Counted from the stretch's first letter, positions 17,711 to 26,085 are shown. The stretch: DNA of 64,000 nucleotides from Enterovibrio calviensis DSM 14347 (GCF_000621165.1 NZ_JHZA01000011.1:62001-126000); one strand, 5' to 3'. Program-made: numbers and translations. Notes: generated from the letters alone by a model not told the origin.

Positions 17711-18310
17711 TCATGACTTCCCGTTTTCATGGTTTTGCATGGCTTGGCGAATTTGCTTAGCCAGCGCTTTGATCCCTCGTTCATTTAATGCTTGTTGCTG
17801 CCCTTTTATCTCTACGATGATTTCTGGCATTTGCTGGCCAGTGGGCACGTGAACAAGGTGGGTAATGAGGTAGGCAAATAAGAAGCTGGGCTTATGAAGG
17901 CGGCTAACTGCGACCCATTCCGCATCGACAGACTGCCCTAGCTCTGCGGCCTTGTTGGGATGAGAAAAGAGATAACCAAAGCCTTTGTCAGCGTCCAAAT
18001 AGCGCTTCGGTGATACAGGCACAATATCCAGTGAATGTTGGGTGTGTAGTGTGTTTCTTAGAAGCGCAGCAAGCGAGGCAGTGCGAGCAATTTCTGCGGC
18101 GTTAGGGGGATTGGCATGGTATTGAGTATCGCGGGCGTTTTCTGGCAAGGTGAGGTCGTTAAGTTCAAATTCAAGCACGGCGATGGATGCAAAGGCGATG
18201 GGTACCCAAGCCAAAAGCAGGGCAATGAATAGCATGATGAGAAAAGGTCTGATGCCACTTATCGTTTTCTTAACGACAAATGGCACCGGATTGTCTTTAC
18301 ACTTGCGCAT
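17711..18310 (-). CDS. DUF2380-like periplasmic protein of quinoprotein cluster
   Basis: 199 aa. A long N-terminal signal or anchor (residues about 22-42, FLIMLFIALLLAWVPIAFAS) is followed by the strand IAVLEFELNDLT and the helix ARTASLAALLRNTL. This pattern is seen in DUF2380/DUF3280-type proteins found beside PQQ dehydrogenase genes; which of the two I cannot settle. Last gene of the minus-strand cluster, 5 bp after the XoxJ-like gene. No ribosome site is obvious at the ATG, so translation may be coupled. Biochemical role unknown. Confidence 0.7.
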   Translation of the reverse strand: MRKCKDNPVPFVVKKTISGIRPFLIMLFIALLLAWVPIAFASIAVLEFELNDLTLPENARDTQYHANPPNAAEIARTASLAALLRNTLHTQHSLDIVPVSPKRYLDADKGFGYLFSHPNKAAELGQSVDAEWVAVSRLHKPSFLFAYLITHLVHVPTGQQMPEIIVEIKGQQQALNERGIKALAKQIRQAMQNHENGKS

Positions 18311-18315
18311 GATGG

Positions 18316-19194
18316 TTAGTCATCATCGTCTCCGCCGAAGGGCTTTGATGAGGCTTCGACGACAGGCACACCGTAGTCATTCAAAATCATGGCGATTTGA
18401 GGTGCGTTCGCATCCATGGCCATTTCCACGGTTTCTTTCCAAGGCCGTTCACCGTATCTCACGCCCATCGACATAGGGAAATCGAACACATTGCTGCCTT
18501 CGGATACCATGGAGATCACGGCAAGATCGGGATGAGATTTGGCAAAATATCCCGCAATAGGGCCCCAAATGACCAACATATCGAACTCACCGTCAGCAAC
18601 GCGGTTGACCATTTTTCCTGGGTAGTCTTCTCCATCACCATTCATGATGCGGAAAAACGAGGTGTTGTTTTTAAAGCCGTTATCTCTGAGCCAAGTGACT
18701 GCCGGAGAGGGCGCGAACGCGGCGATATTCAGCGATTTCTTTACGCTGTCAGGTACGGTAGCGACATCTTGTTGCGTCACCGCCGAGCCGAGAGGGCCGT
18801 CTTTTTTAAAGATGATTGAATATGACGAACGGTAATAGGGTTTGGTTGTTGCCGCGATATCAAATTGAGAAGGAACCCCGATAACCAAATCACAGGCAAA
18901 TCGCCCGTTATCATCAGACCAATTTTTTAAGGTGTTGCGGATAAACCCCATGCGTTGTGGAAACCAAACGTATTCCACATCAAGCCCCCAATACTCGCCC
19001 AGTTGTTCGGCGATTTTGTTTTCAAACCCTTGCTGATCTTTGTTGGAATAGGGAAGGTTATTAGGGTCTGCACATATTCTTAACTTGTCAGGCAGAGGAG
19101 CTGGCGTTGACATGTTGGCTGCCAATGCCGGAGAAAGGGTTAAGGCCAATGACAAAGCGAAGAGGGCAATACAGCGATTGAAGAGAGAATTCAT
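18316..19194 (-). CDS. XoxJ-like quinoprotein-associated binding protein
   Basis: 292 aa. Signal peptide (cleavage after ALAA, about residue 26) and a periplasmic solute-binding fold of the family-3 type, beginning LRICADPNNLPYSN. This opening is typical of the quinoprotein dehydrogenase-associated binding proteins (MxaJ/XoxJ group), which are thought to help activate the dehydrogenase rather than serve an ABC transporter. No ABC permease is nearby, in agreement. AGGAGG lies 5 nt before the start. The protein ends in an unusual acidic tail, GGDDDD. Confidence 0.87.
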   Translation of the reverse strand: MNSLFNRCIALFALSLALTLSPALAANMSTPAPLPDKLRICADPNNLPYSNKDQQGFENKIAEQLGEYWGLDVEYVWFPQRMGFIRNTLKNWSDDNGRFACDLVIGVPSQFDIAATTKPYYRSSYSIIFKKDGPLGSAVTQQDVATVPDSVKKSLNIAAFAPSPAVTWLRDNGFKNNTSFFRIMNGDGEDYPGKMVNRVADGEFDMLVIWGPIAGYFAKSHPDLAVISMVSEGSNVFDFPMSMGVRYGERPWKETVEMAMDANAPQIAMILNDYGVPVVEASSKPFGGDDDD

Positions 19195-19203
19195 CGTTGC
19201 CTC

Positions 19204-19581
19204 CTATTGGACTTGGGTGATTTGTTGGGCGACAAAACATTGCTGATCCGCTTCATCGCGTATCGCTAGTAGTTCGCCACGTGCCGTGCGGCTGTCTTTG
19301 GATGAGCGGAAGTACCCGCCGCGCTCGCCGCGCATGTTGCGTAGACGCAAAAAGGCATCGGCGTGAATGTAGTCGTCAAAGGTGAGTTGGTTGGCGATTT
19401 TGTCAATCACACAGCTACAGCCGTACATGTTGACGTAAGAAGGGCCGCCTTTAAGTGCCATGCACTCTTGAACGAATTTGACTCTTTCTAACGTGGGGTA
19501 GTCATTGGCGCTAGCGGGCGTGGATAGTGCCAACAGTGCCAAACCAATGAGCGAACTTACCGTTTTTACTGCTTTTAACAT
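19204..19581 (-). CDS. Small four-cysteine periplasmic protein
   Basis: 125 aa. The ATG at 19581 follows AGGAGG; the frame is open further upstream without a ribosome site. Signal peptide (cleavage near PASAND, residue 25), then a mature part of 100 aa with C40, C55, C57 (GCSCVIDKI) and C115. No CxxCH, so it is not a c-type cytochrome. Lies between the cupredoxin and XoxJ-like genes. Family not recognised; a metal site or disulfide-stabilised helper of the dehydrogenase is possible. Confidence 0.75.
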   Translation of the reverse strand: MLKAVKTVSSLIGLALLALSTPASANDYPTLERVKFVQECMALKGGPSYVNMYGCSCVIDKIANQLTFDDYIHADAFLRLRNMRGERGGYFRSSKDSRTARGELLAIRDEADQQCFVAQQITQVQ

Positions 19582-19676
19582 AAGCTGCCTCCTGCAATCT
19601 ACTTGTGACGTCTTGGTGTCAATGTCGATGTGACGACGTCTATTGCGTAACAATAATTGGCCTTACAACATCGGCC

Positions 19677-20126
19677 TTACAACAACCCCTCAGCTTGAAG
19701 TTGTTTGCGGAATTTCTTCAACAGTCCTTTAGCGGGAAGAAGGGACTTATCTTTTTTGATTTCTTCCATGTAGCTGTCAATGATGCCGTCGATGTTACTG
19801 GGGTTACCGACCAACAAGATGCCGCCCATTCTTGCTCCCCAATGTGGTGTGCACTTGTAGACATAGACACCTTCGTTTTCAAAAACAAAGCTAACGTCAG
19901 CCCCCATTTCTGTTTGAATTTTTTCTGTGCCCTCTGGCACCATTACATCAATGGTTTCAATAAGGTGAGCCGGCATGTTTGTCCATGAAACCCGGTCACC
20001 CGGTTGTAGCATCACCACTAAAGGAGCGAATTTCACGCCGACAGCCTTTATTTCATATTCTTCTGCGTATCCCTGATTTGCCAATCCAAATAACAAGCAA
20101 AGTGACCATAAAAAACGTTTAGCCAT
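19677..20126 (-). CDS. Pseudoazurin-type cupredoxin
   Basis: 149 aa. Signal peptide to about residue 21 (GYAEEYE), then a type-1 copper fold. The ligands are H54, C92, H95 and M100. The C-x2-H-x4-M spacing and the 38 residues from first His to Cys are those of pseudoazurin. Starts at the ATG at 20126 after AAAGGAA. It lies 112 bp downstream of the XoxF-like dehydrogenase in the position where methylotrophs have a cytochrome c gene, so it is a likely periplasmic electron carrier for that enzyme; this is inferred. Confidence 0.88.
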   Translation of the reverse strand: MAKRFLWSLCLLFGLANQGYAEEYEIKAVGVKFAPLVVMLQPGDRVSWTNMPAHLIETIDVMVPEGTEKIQTEMGADVSFVFENEGVYVYKCTPHWGARMGGILLVGNPSNIDGIIDSYMEEIKKDKSLLPAKGLLKKFRKQLQAEGLL

Positions 20127-20238
20127 ATGAATTCCTTTTTTCGCAATTGCGTTGAGTGTAGAAGGCAACACCTTCGTGCAATGGGTAGCAATGCATCGAA
20201 GTTGAGAAAGGGGAGTAAACTCCCCTAAAAATTGTGGA

Positions 20239-22047
20239 TTAGTTAGGTAGTGCGAAGACGGTCAACACGCCGCCAAGCTGGGTGTAGTCTGACAATTTAC
20301 GATATGCACCTACCGCGCCCAGTCCGTCAGTATCACCTTCGAGACCTGCAGCCATACCGATACCTGCCCAACCACCAACGCCGGAAAGAACAGCAATGTA
20401 TTGCTTGCCGTCGTGAACATAGGTATTCACGTTACCGATAATGCCGGACGGTGTTTTGAAGCGATAAAGCTCTTTGCCGGTTTTTTCATCCACGGCTTTG
20501 AGGTAGCCCTCAAGCGTGCCGTAAAACACAACGCCACCGCCAGTAGCCAATGCGCCACTCCATACGGAGAATGGCTCAGGGATAGACCAAACGATCTCAC
20601 CTTTTTCTGCATCCCACGCAATAAAGTTACCTAAGCCGCCATGGCTATTCGGCGCTGGGAACATGGATAGTGTTGCACCCACGTAAGGTTGGCCTGCGGT
20701 GTACGCCACTTCAAACGGTTCATAGTTCATGCACACGTGGTTAGTTGGTACATAGAACAAGCCTGTGCGCTCACTGTAAGTCGCTGGTTGTTGGTCTTTT
20801 GAACCCAATGCCGCAGGACAAATGCCTTTGGTATCGACATCTTCACCGTTTTGACCGGTTGAGTATTTCGCGACGACCTGCGGACGACCAGTTTCCATGT
20901 CGACATGGGTTGCCCAGTTAACGGCAGGGTCGAATTTCTCAGCCACTAACAATTCGCCAGTGACGCGATCGAGGGTGTAGCCAAAACCGTTGCGGTCGAA
21001 GTGAACCAGCAGTTTGCGATCTTTGCCTTTGAACTTTTTATCCACCAAGATCATTTCGTTGACGCCGTCATAATCCCACTCATCGTGTGGTGTCATTTGG
21101 TAGAGCCACTTGGCCATACCGGTGTCAGCATCACGCGCCATGATGGTCATGGAATATTTGTTGTCGCCAGGACGTTGAGACGGGTTCCACGTACTTGGGT
21201 TACCGGTTCCGTAGTAAACGAGGTTTAGCTCAGGATCGTAAGAGAACCAGCCCCAAGTGGTACCGCCACCAATTTTCCATTGGTCGCCTTCCCAAGATTC
21301 AAGGCTCGAATCTTTGCCGATTGGCTTGAGCATCTCTGTGGTTTTTTCTGGGTCAACGAGCATTTCGTCATCTGGCCCTGTGCTATATGCACGCCAAGCG
21401 ACGCTGCCATCTTTGGTGTTATAAGCGGTAAGGTAACCGCGGACACCAAACTCACCACCACTGATCCCTGTGATGATTTTGTCTTTCACAACCAATGGGG
21501 CATTGGTGTTTGTGCCGCCAGATTTAGGATCGCCGTTCACGACTTTCCAAACCACCTCACCGGTTTTTTGATCGAGAGCGACCAGAGTGGTATCTGCTTG
21601 TTGTAAAAATATTTTACCGTCTGAATATGCCAAGCCACGGTTGACCGTGTCACAACACATGACCGCGATAACTGATGAGTCTTGTTTTGGTGAATATTCC
21701 CAAATCAAAGCTTTGGTTTTTAGATCAATCGCGAACACTTTGTTAGGAAAAGGTGTGTGAATGTACATGGTGTCACCCAACACAAGTGGTCCGCCTTCAT
21801 GACCGCGCAAAACGCCCGTTGAGAACGTCCATGCGACTTGAAGATCTTTCGCGTTTTTTGCATTGATCTGATCAAGAGCGCTGTAACGTGTGCCGGAATA
21901 GTTGCCGCCCCACATTACCCATTGCTCAGGATCTTGCTGTAACTCTAAGAGCTCACTGTTTGCCTGAGATACTGCTGGAAACAGCAGGGTAAGGGAAACA
22001 GTTGCTACTGCGAATATACTGCTTCGCAACCTTTCTACACCTATCAT
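20239..22047 (-). CDS. XoxF-like PQQ alcohol dehydrogenase, lanthanide type
   Basis: 602 aa from the ATG at 22047, preceded by GGAGGAAG; the frame is open to 22101 without a site. Signal peptide, then an eight-bladed propeller with W-motifs. Hallmarks: vicinal disulfide C131-C132 (MCCDT), Glu in SGGEFGVRG and Asn in YGTGNPSTW as metal ligands, and the catalytic D325 followed by D327 (WDYDGVN). The second Asp marks lanthanide-dependent enzymes (XoxF, PedH); calcium MxaF has Ala there. The N-terminal [14 protein letters not shown] and C-terminal GLGAVGAY segments are methanol-dehydrogenase-like. Oxidises a primary alcohol or aldehyde in the periplasm; the substrate is not predictable from sequence. 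Confidence 0.93.
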   Translation of the reverse strand: MIGVERLRSSIFAVATVSLTLLFPAVSQANSELLELQQDPEQWVMWGGNYSGTRYSALDQINAKNAKDLQVAWTFSTGVLRGHEGGPLVLGDTMYIHTPFPNKVFAIDLKTKALIWEYSPKQDSSVIAVMCCDTVNRGLAYSDGKIFLQQADTTLVALDQKTGEVVWKVVNGDPKSGGTNTNAPLVVKDKIITGISGGEFGVRGYLTAYNTKDGSVAWRAYSTGPDDEMLVDPEKTTEMLKPIGKDSSLESWEGDQWKIGGGTTWGWFSYDPELNLVYYGTGNPSTWNPSQRPGDNKYSMTIMARDADTGMAKWLYQMTPHDEWDYDGVNEMILVDKKFKGKDRKLLVHFDRNGFGYTLDRVTGELLVAEKFDPAVNWATHVDMETGRPQVVAKYSTGQNGEDVDTKGICPAALGSKDQQPATYSERTGLFYVPTNHVCMNYEPFEVAYTAGQPYVGATLSMFPAPNSHGGLGNFIAWDAEKGEIVWSIPEPFSVWSGALATGGGVVFYGTLEGYLKAVDEKTGKELYRFKTPSGIIGNVNTYVHDGKQYIAVLSGVGGWAGIGMAAGLEGDTDGLGAVGAYRKLSDYTQLGGVLTVFALPN

Positions 22048-22621
22048 GTTTACTTCCTCCGTGGCAGCGAGTGCACGCGAACAATGGATGTTCTCAAACA
22101 CATCAGCCTTTGTTGTATCGATTTTTTGATGGGCGCAATCCGCGGGTTGTAAGGGACGCTATTTTGGCCAGTACTCAACAAAATCCAGTACTCAAAGTAA
22201 CGCTGTGCCTAATGTTGCCAAGCGCAGTGTTGCGTTGGTGGCGTGTTGGCGAAATACAACTATGCGGTCTCGCGTTTCAGCATTGACCCCGAATGCCAAT
22301 TCATTCCAACATCGAATGAGGAGACGAATATGCCGCTCATTGACAACGAAGTGACGTCATCAAAACGTTGGTGAATTGAGTTTATGGCAGGTTTGGAGGT
22401 TGTGTGAGGAGCAAACGGGCACAACACTTTTGTTGCAAGGCAACAATGTCTGAGAGATGAAAATTGACCATTAACCCACTAATATTTCGAGGATTAATGG
22501 TCAGTCACAAAGCAAGGATTTAGCGGTTTTTACAAGGGTGGTACAGATGTCGTCTCTGTCTTTTCAGTAAGATACGACACCTCAATAACCTTATTTTTTG
22601 TTGGGATTTATTACATCACAT
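22048..22621 (-). promoter_or_regulatory. Long control region upstream of the XoxF-like gene
   Basis: 574 bp without a gene. It holds a perfect 11-bp direct repeat CCAGTACTCAA (22168-22178 and 22185-22195, 17 bp apart), 121-148 bp upstream of the start, and a perfect 10-bp inverted repeat TGACCATTAA / TTAATGGTCA (22465-22474 and 22494-22503). Both are candidate regulator sites. No T-run terminator was found for the upstream gene, so read-through is possible. Confidence 0.55.
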
Positions 22622-23416
22622 TCAAATGTCCCATTCGCGGGAAAATTCTCGTCCCATTGAATCCTTAACATCCGCTTTTAGTGTTCCTTGTTTCTCGGCG
22701 TCGACATGAAACGTGAACGTCGGATTCTCACTGATCGAGATGCCACCGTTAAATTGCATCACAGGATCGCCATCAAGGGTGATCTGCACATCACTGACAT
22801 AGTCAGAAGGGATCCAGTGGCGGGTGACTTGATCTATCTGTAGGCCACTGTAGTTGGGGTGGCTGATCAGAAGTTGCAGCATACGCGTGTCAGCATTGCC
22901 AAGATCTTTGAGTTTCATTTTTCCCATTCGTTGGCGAGCCAGTAGATCATCTGCCCCTGCTGGCGCAGAGCATCCACCTGAGGCTTTTACAAAATTACTG
23001 GTCATATGGAGTTTGCCGTCAGCGGTTTGTGCAATCACTCGGACAGGGCTGTAAGCGTTGACGCGGACACGCGTTGAGATGTTTGCCACGCCGTTGTTTG
23101 GACTCATGTCGAAAGTGCCAACGATAGGGGAGGGATTGTTATCGACGATCAGGTGGATGCGTTCGATCGGGTTAGGATCGTCTTGTCTGACGTTCACTTT
23201 GATGTCGAGTGGCACGAGTGCGGCATCAATGGCGCGAACGGGTGACACCAGTTCGACGATGTCATCTTCTAGGATTGGAGGCGATCCCGGAAATAGGCTG
23301 TCACGGATCAGCGGCCAGTTAACGCTTTCCTGCTGACTTTGCGCCAACGACAGCGGCGAGAAGACTGTCAGAAAGGCAGCGAGTAGCGTAGCAAGTAACG
23401 CGGGGGTCTTGTTCAT
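22622..23416 (-). CDS. Quinoprotein-associated SoxYZ-like carrier
   Basis: 264 aa. Signal peptide (cleavage near LSLAQS, residue 25). A SoxY-like N-terminal domain ends at the GGC motif (C149 in ASGGCSAPAG), followed by a SoxZ-like domain. The fusion of the two is the form found near PQQ dehydrogenases. In Sox systems the GGC cysteine carries sulfur intermediates on a swinging arm; the substrate in quinoprotein clusters is not established. It lies 15 bp after the metallohydrolase gene. Confidence 0.85.
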   Translation of the reverse strand: MNKTPALLATLLAAFLTVFSPLSLAQSQQESVNWPLIRDSLFPGSPPILEDDIVELVSPVRAIDAALVPLDIKVNVRQDDPNPIERIHLIVDNNPSPIVGTFDMSPNNGVANISTRVRVNAYSPVRVIAQTADGKLHMTSNFVKASGGCSAPAGADDLLARQRMGKMKLKDLGNADTRMLQLLISHPNYSGLQIDQVTRHWIPSDYVSDVQITLDGDPVMQFNGGISISENPTFTFHVDAEKQGTLKADVKDSMGREFSREWDI

Positions 23417-23431
23417 GATGAGTACCTCATA

Positions 23432-24349
23432 TCATTCCCACTCCAGTTCCTTGTATGCCTGAATGACGTTGCGTCCGTGAAACTGTTCAAACAGTTTCCA
23501 ATTGTCGGCATGGGATCTTAGTACCGTAAGGCTGGCAGTGTTGATATCGATGTTTTGATTAATCGCGGCACGAACTTCTTGTGCCAGTGAGCGAAGGTAG
23601 TGAGTTTGTGCATCAAATGCATTTTTTCCTGTTTGAATAGGGCCGTGCCCCGGTATCACCCGTTGATAGGGCATTGTGTTGAGTGTGCTGATCACCGAAA
23701 GCCAGCCGATTAAGCTGCCATCCAGTGATGGAACGTGGTCAACGAAGAGTAAATCACCGGCGATGAGGGTTTCCGAGTTGACGTCAAACACCGTTAAATC
23801 GTGGCGTGTGTGGGCGCGTTCGTGGGCGATGAGCTTTAAGCGCCGTTGACCCAAATCGATGTCGGCATCTTTTTCAATCAGACGCGTGGCGGCAACTGGC
23901 GTGGTGCCTTCAAACCATGGGGCGGAGAGGCGTTGCAGGTAATAATTGGCCTTGGCATCGAAGTCGCCCGCATAACGGGCGTGGGCAATAAATTCGGGGT
24001 TTTCGGAAACGAAGGCTTGATTACCAAAATTGTGGTCGGGATGAACATGGGTATTGATGACATAACGAATCGGCAGCGCGGTGATTTGACGAATGGCGCG
24101 ATAGAGCATTTCACCCGCTCGTCGACTGCCACCGGTATCAATAACGGCCACTGCCTCTTCGCCAATGATCACGGTAATGTTGGCAACCGGATCGAATTGA
24201 GTGGAGAACAGATCCGCAATTTTCCCTTGATGAAAGTAGATACCAGGCGAGACTTCCGTCAGTGATAGCGCAGGTTGAGTATTGGCAGATGCGCTGAACG
24301 CCAATAGCCAAATACTCAAAGAGATGCAAAGTGCTCGAATACGCGTCAT
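23432..24349 (-). CDS. Quinoprotein relay zinc metallohydrolase (SoxH-like)
   Basis: 305 aa from the ATG at 24349. Metallo-beta-lactamase fold with the metal motif HVHPDH (in INTHVHPDHNFGN), later histidines in HERAHTRHDL and IPGHGP, and an N-terminal signal peptide (cleavage near FSASANTQ). Resembles the SoxH-like hydrolases grouped with PQQ dehydrogenases. The start overlaps the stop of the preceding gene as ATGA. Probably periplasmic; the thiol-ester or persulfide substrate is inferred only. Confidence 0.86.
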   Translation of the reverse strand: MTRIRALCISLSIWLLAFSASANTQPALSLTEVSPGIYFHQGKIADLFSTQFDPVANITVIIGEEAVAVIDTGGSRRAGEMLYRAIRQITALPIRYVINTHVHPDHNFGNQAFVSENPEFIAHARYAGDFDAKANYYLQRLSAPWFEGTTPVAATRLIEKDADIDLGQRRLKLIAHERAHTRHDLTVFDVNSETLIAGDLLFVDHVPSLDGSLIGWLSVISTLNTMPYQRVIPGHGPIQTGKNAFDAQTHYLRSLAQEVRAAINQNIDINTASLTVLRSHADNWKLFEQFHGRNVIQAYKELEWE

Positions 24350-24906
24350 GGTCGGATCGGGGTGTGGCTTTCCAGCGCAAATCCCGCCTCTCGCCAGCCT
24401 TTCACGCCCGCTCGATACCAGTAGACATCTTGCCCACCGAGTGCGATGGCGCGCTTGGCGGCATTCCATGAATGCCAGCAGTTAGGCTCACAAAAAATCA
24501 CGATAGGGTGACTGCCTACGAGGTTTTCTCCCAGCAGGGCTATCAGTGAATCCGGCATGATGCCGTGTCCAACATTGGCGAGCCACAAGGCGTTGGGCAA
24601 GGTCTCCCGTGTTGGTTCAATCCAGAGTGTGCCGTCAGCGAGGTTATCTGGTTTGTTTGGGGCTGGGTAAACGTCAATTAAGCGCGGTGCGCGCTCAGAA
24701 ATAAATTGTTTCAGTGCCTGCGGCGAATCAATCACGTTTGCGCCATCCAATGTGTTTGGAACTGGCGCACGAAAATTCTCCATGCGATAGGTGTCAGGTT
24801 CCGGCACGGGTTCTAGCTCTGTATTGGCTATGACACTAAATGCGCAAAAACAGAGCAAAATCGCATACTTAAGATGCTTTTTCTTTCCTTCCACATGGCT
24901 GTTCAT
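24346..24906 (-). CDS. Rhodanese-like PQQ-associated Cys-Trp protein
   Basis: 186 aa. N-terminal signal or anchor (residues about 12-28) and a rhodanese-like fold whose active loop is FCEPNCWHSWNAAKRA. This cysteine-Trp motif marks the PQQ-catabolism-associated 'CXXCW' family; here the two cysteines have three residues between them. First gene of the minus-strand run, with GGAAG near the start and a 20-bp dyad just upstream. Could handle sulfane sulfur for the SoxYZ-like carrier; inferred. Confidence 0.85.
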   Translation of the reverse strand: MNSHVEGKKKHLKYAILLCFCAFSVIANTELEPVPEPDTYRMENFRAPVPNTLDGANVIDSPQALKQFISERAPRLIDVYPAPNKPDNLADGTLWIEPTRETLPNALWLANVGHGIMPDSLIALLGENLVGSHPIVIFCEPNCWHSWNAAKRAIALGGQDVYWYRAGVKGWREAGFALESHTPIRP

Positions 24907-24925
24907 ACTACTTTCTTCCGATAAT

Positions 24926-24945
24926 TCTCCTACCTTAGTAGGAGA
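24926..24945 (-). promoter_or_regulatory. Perfect dyad upstream of the rhodanese-like gene
   Basis: TCTCCTAC (24926-24933) and GTAGGAGA (24938-24945) form a perfect 8-bp inverted repeat with a 4-base centre. It is 20 bp from the rhodanese-like start, in the 148-bp gap shared with the divergent LysR gene. Either an operator or a 5'-UTR hairpin. Confidence 0.55.
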
Positions 24946-25054
24946 TGGGCAGAGAGCTATCCATTTTGGATTAACATTAGGATAACAATCAGACCGTCAA
25001 GGGGCGGGTTTTATTGTTGCAGCCATCAATAAACTTCTTTTCAGTGGAGCAAAG

Positions 25055-25996
25055 ATGAACCGTTGGAGTGGTGTTGAAGAATTTGTTGAAGTTGTTAACA
25101 GTGGTAGTTTCACCGCCGCCGCACGAAAGTTAGGTGTGTCAACTTCCCATGTCAGCCGACGTATTGATGCGTTGGAAGGCCGGTTAAGTACGCGCTTGCT
25201 TTATCGTACAACCAGACAGATCACGCTGACTGAGGTCGGCAAAACCTATTTTGAGCATTGTAATAATCTGATAGAAGCTTTCGGAGAGGCGGAAGCGCTT
25301 GTGACACAAATGCAAACCGAGCCTGTCGGCACGTTAAAAATCACGGCACCGTCCGTGTTTGGTGAGAAGTACATCGCGCCATTAACGAACGACTTTATCA
25401 AGGCTCACCCTAAGCTCAGTGTTGAATTTCATTTCACGAACGATGTAATAGACATGGTGCACGATGGGTATGATTTGGCGATTCGTACTGGGGATCTTAA
25501 AGACAGCACGCTGATGGCGAAGAAACTCGCGCCACGCCGACTGCATGTCTGTGCGTCGCCGACGTATATCAAAGAGTTTGGCGTGCCTAGCGATCTCGAG
25601 AAACTGCACGATCACAATTGTCTGGTGGGGCTCGTGGAATCTTGGGCGTTTCAAGATAACGGCAACTCGATTCAGTTTAAACCCAAAGGCCGTTGGCATG
25701 GCAACAGTGGAAGTGCGGTATTGGATGCAACGCTTCGTGGACTTGGTTTGGCGCAATTGCCGGACTATTACGTGCGGCAGAAGCTGCAATCGGGAGAGCT
25801 GGTCGAAATCTTGTCCGAGTATCGTCCCGCAGATTCAGCGGTATGGGCGGTGTATCCCTTCAATCGCAATTTATCTGCCAAAGTCCGTTTGTTCGTGGAC
25901 TTTCTTTCTGAGCATTTCACGACGCATTTACCTTGGGATGAGGAGGTGCACGATGCGACAGATGATGAAGGGGATGAGCGGCAAGCAGCGAACTAG
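25055..25996 (+). CDS. LysR-family transcriptional regulator
   Basis: 313 aa. The N-terminal helix-turn-helix (SFTAAARKLGVSTSHVSRRIDALEGRL) and the substrate-binding domain resemble the AaeR/DhcR-like group of single-domain LysR activators. A low-complexity acidic C-terminal tail (EEVHDATDDEGDE) is unusual. It stands divergently at the head of the quinoprotein cluster, so it is a candidate regulator of that operon. Confidence 0.88.
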   Translation: MNRWSGVEEFVEVVNSGSFTAAARKLGVSTSHVSRRIDALEGRLSTRLLYRTTRQITLTEVGKTYFEHCNNLIEAFGEAEALVTQMQTEPVGTLKITAPSVFGEKYIAPLTNDFIKAHPKLSVEFHFTNDVIDMVHDGYDLAIRTGDLKDSTLMAKKLAPRRLHVCASPTYIKEFGVPSDLEKLHDHNCLVGLVESWAFQDNGNSIQFKPKGRWHGNSGSAVLDATLRGLGLAQLPDYYVRQKLQSGELVEILSEYRPADSAVWAVYPFNRNLSAKVRLFVDFLSEHFTTHLPWDEEVHDATDDEGDERQAAN

Positions 25997-26059
25997 TTGT
26001 TGGGTAAGCGGGTTAGACTCGATACCGCTTCTAAAGGCTTAGTGAAATGCCAATGACAA

Positions 26060-26085
26060 AAAAGCCAGCGCGAACGCTGGCTTTT
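26060..26085. terminator. Bidirectional terminator between LysR gene and fklB
   Basis: AAAAGCCAGCG (26060-26070) pairs with CGCTGGCTTTT (26075-26085) around a CGAA tetraloop. A-run and T-run flanks serve both convergent genes. Confidence 0.9.

Noticed and set aside
22002-22286. 94-codon plus-strand frame over the dehydrogenase start
   Set aside because: Overlaps the true gene start and control region and lacks a ribosome site.
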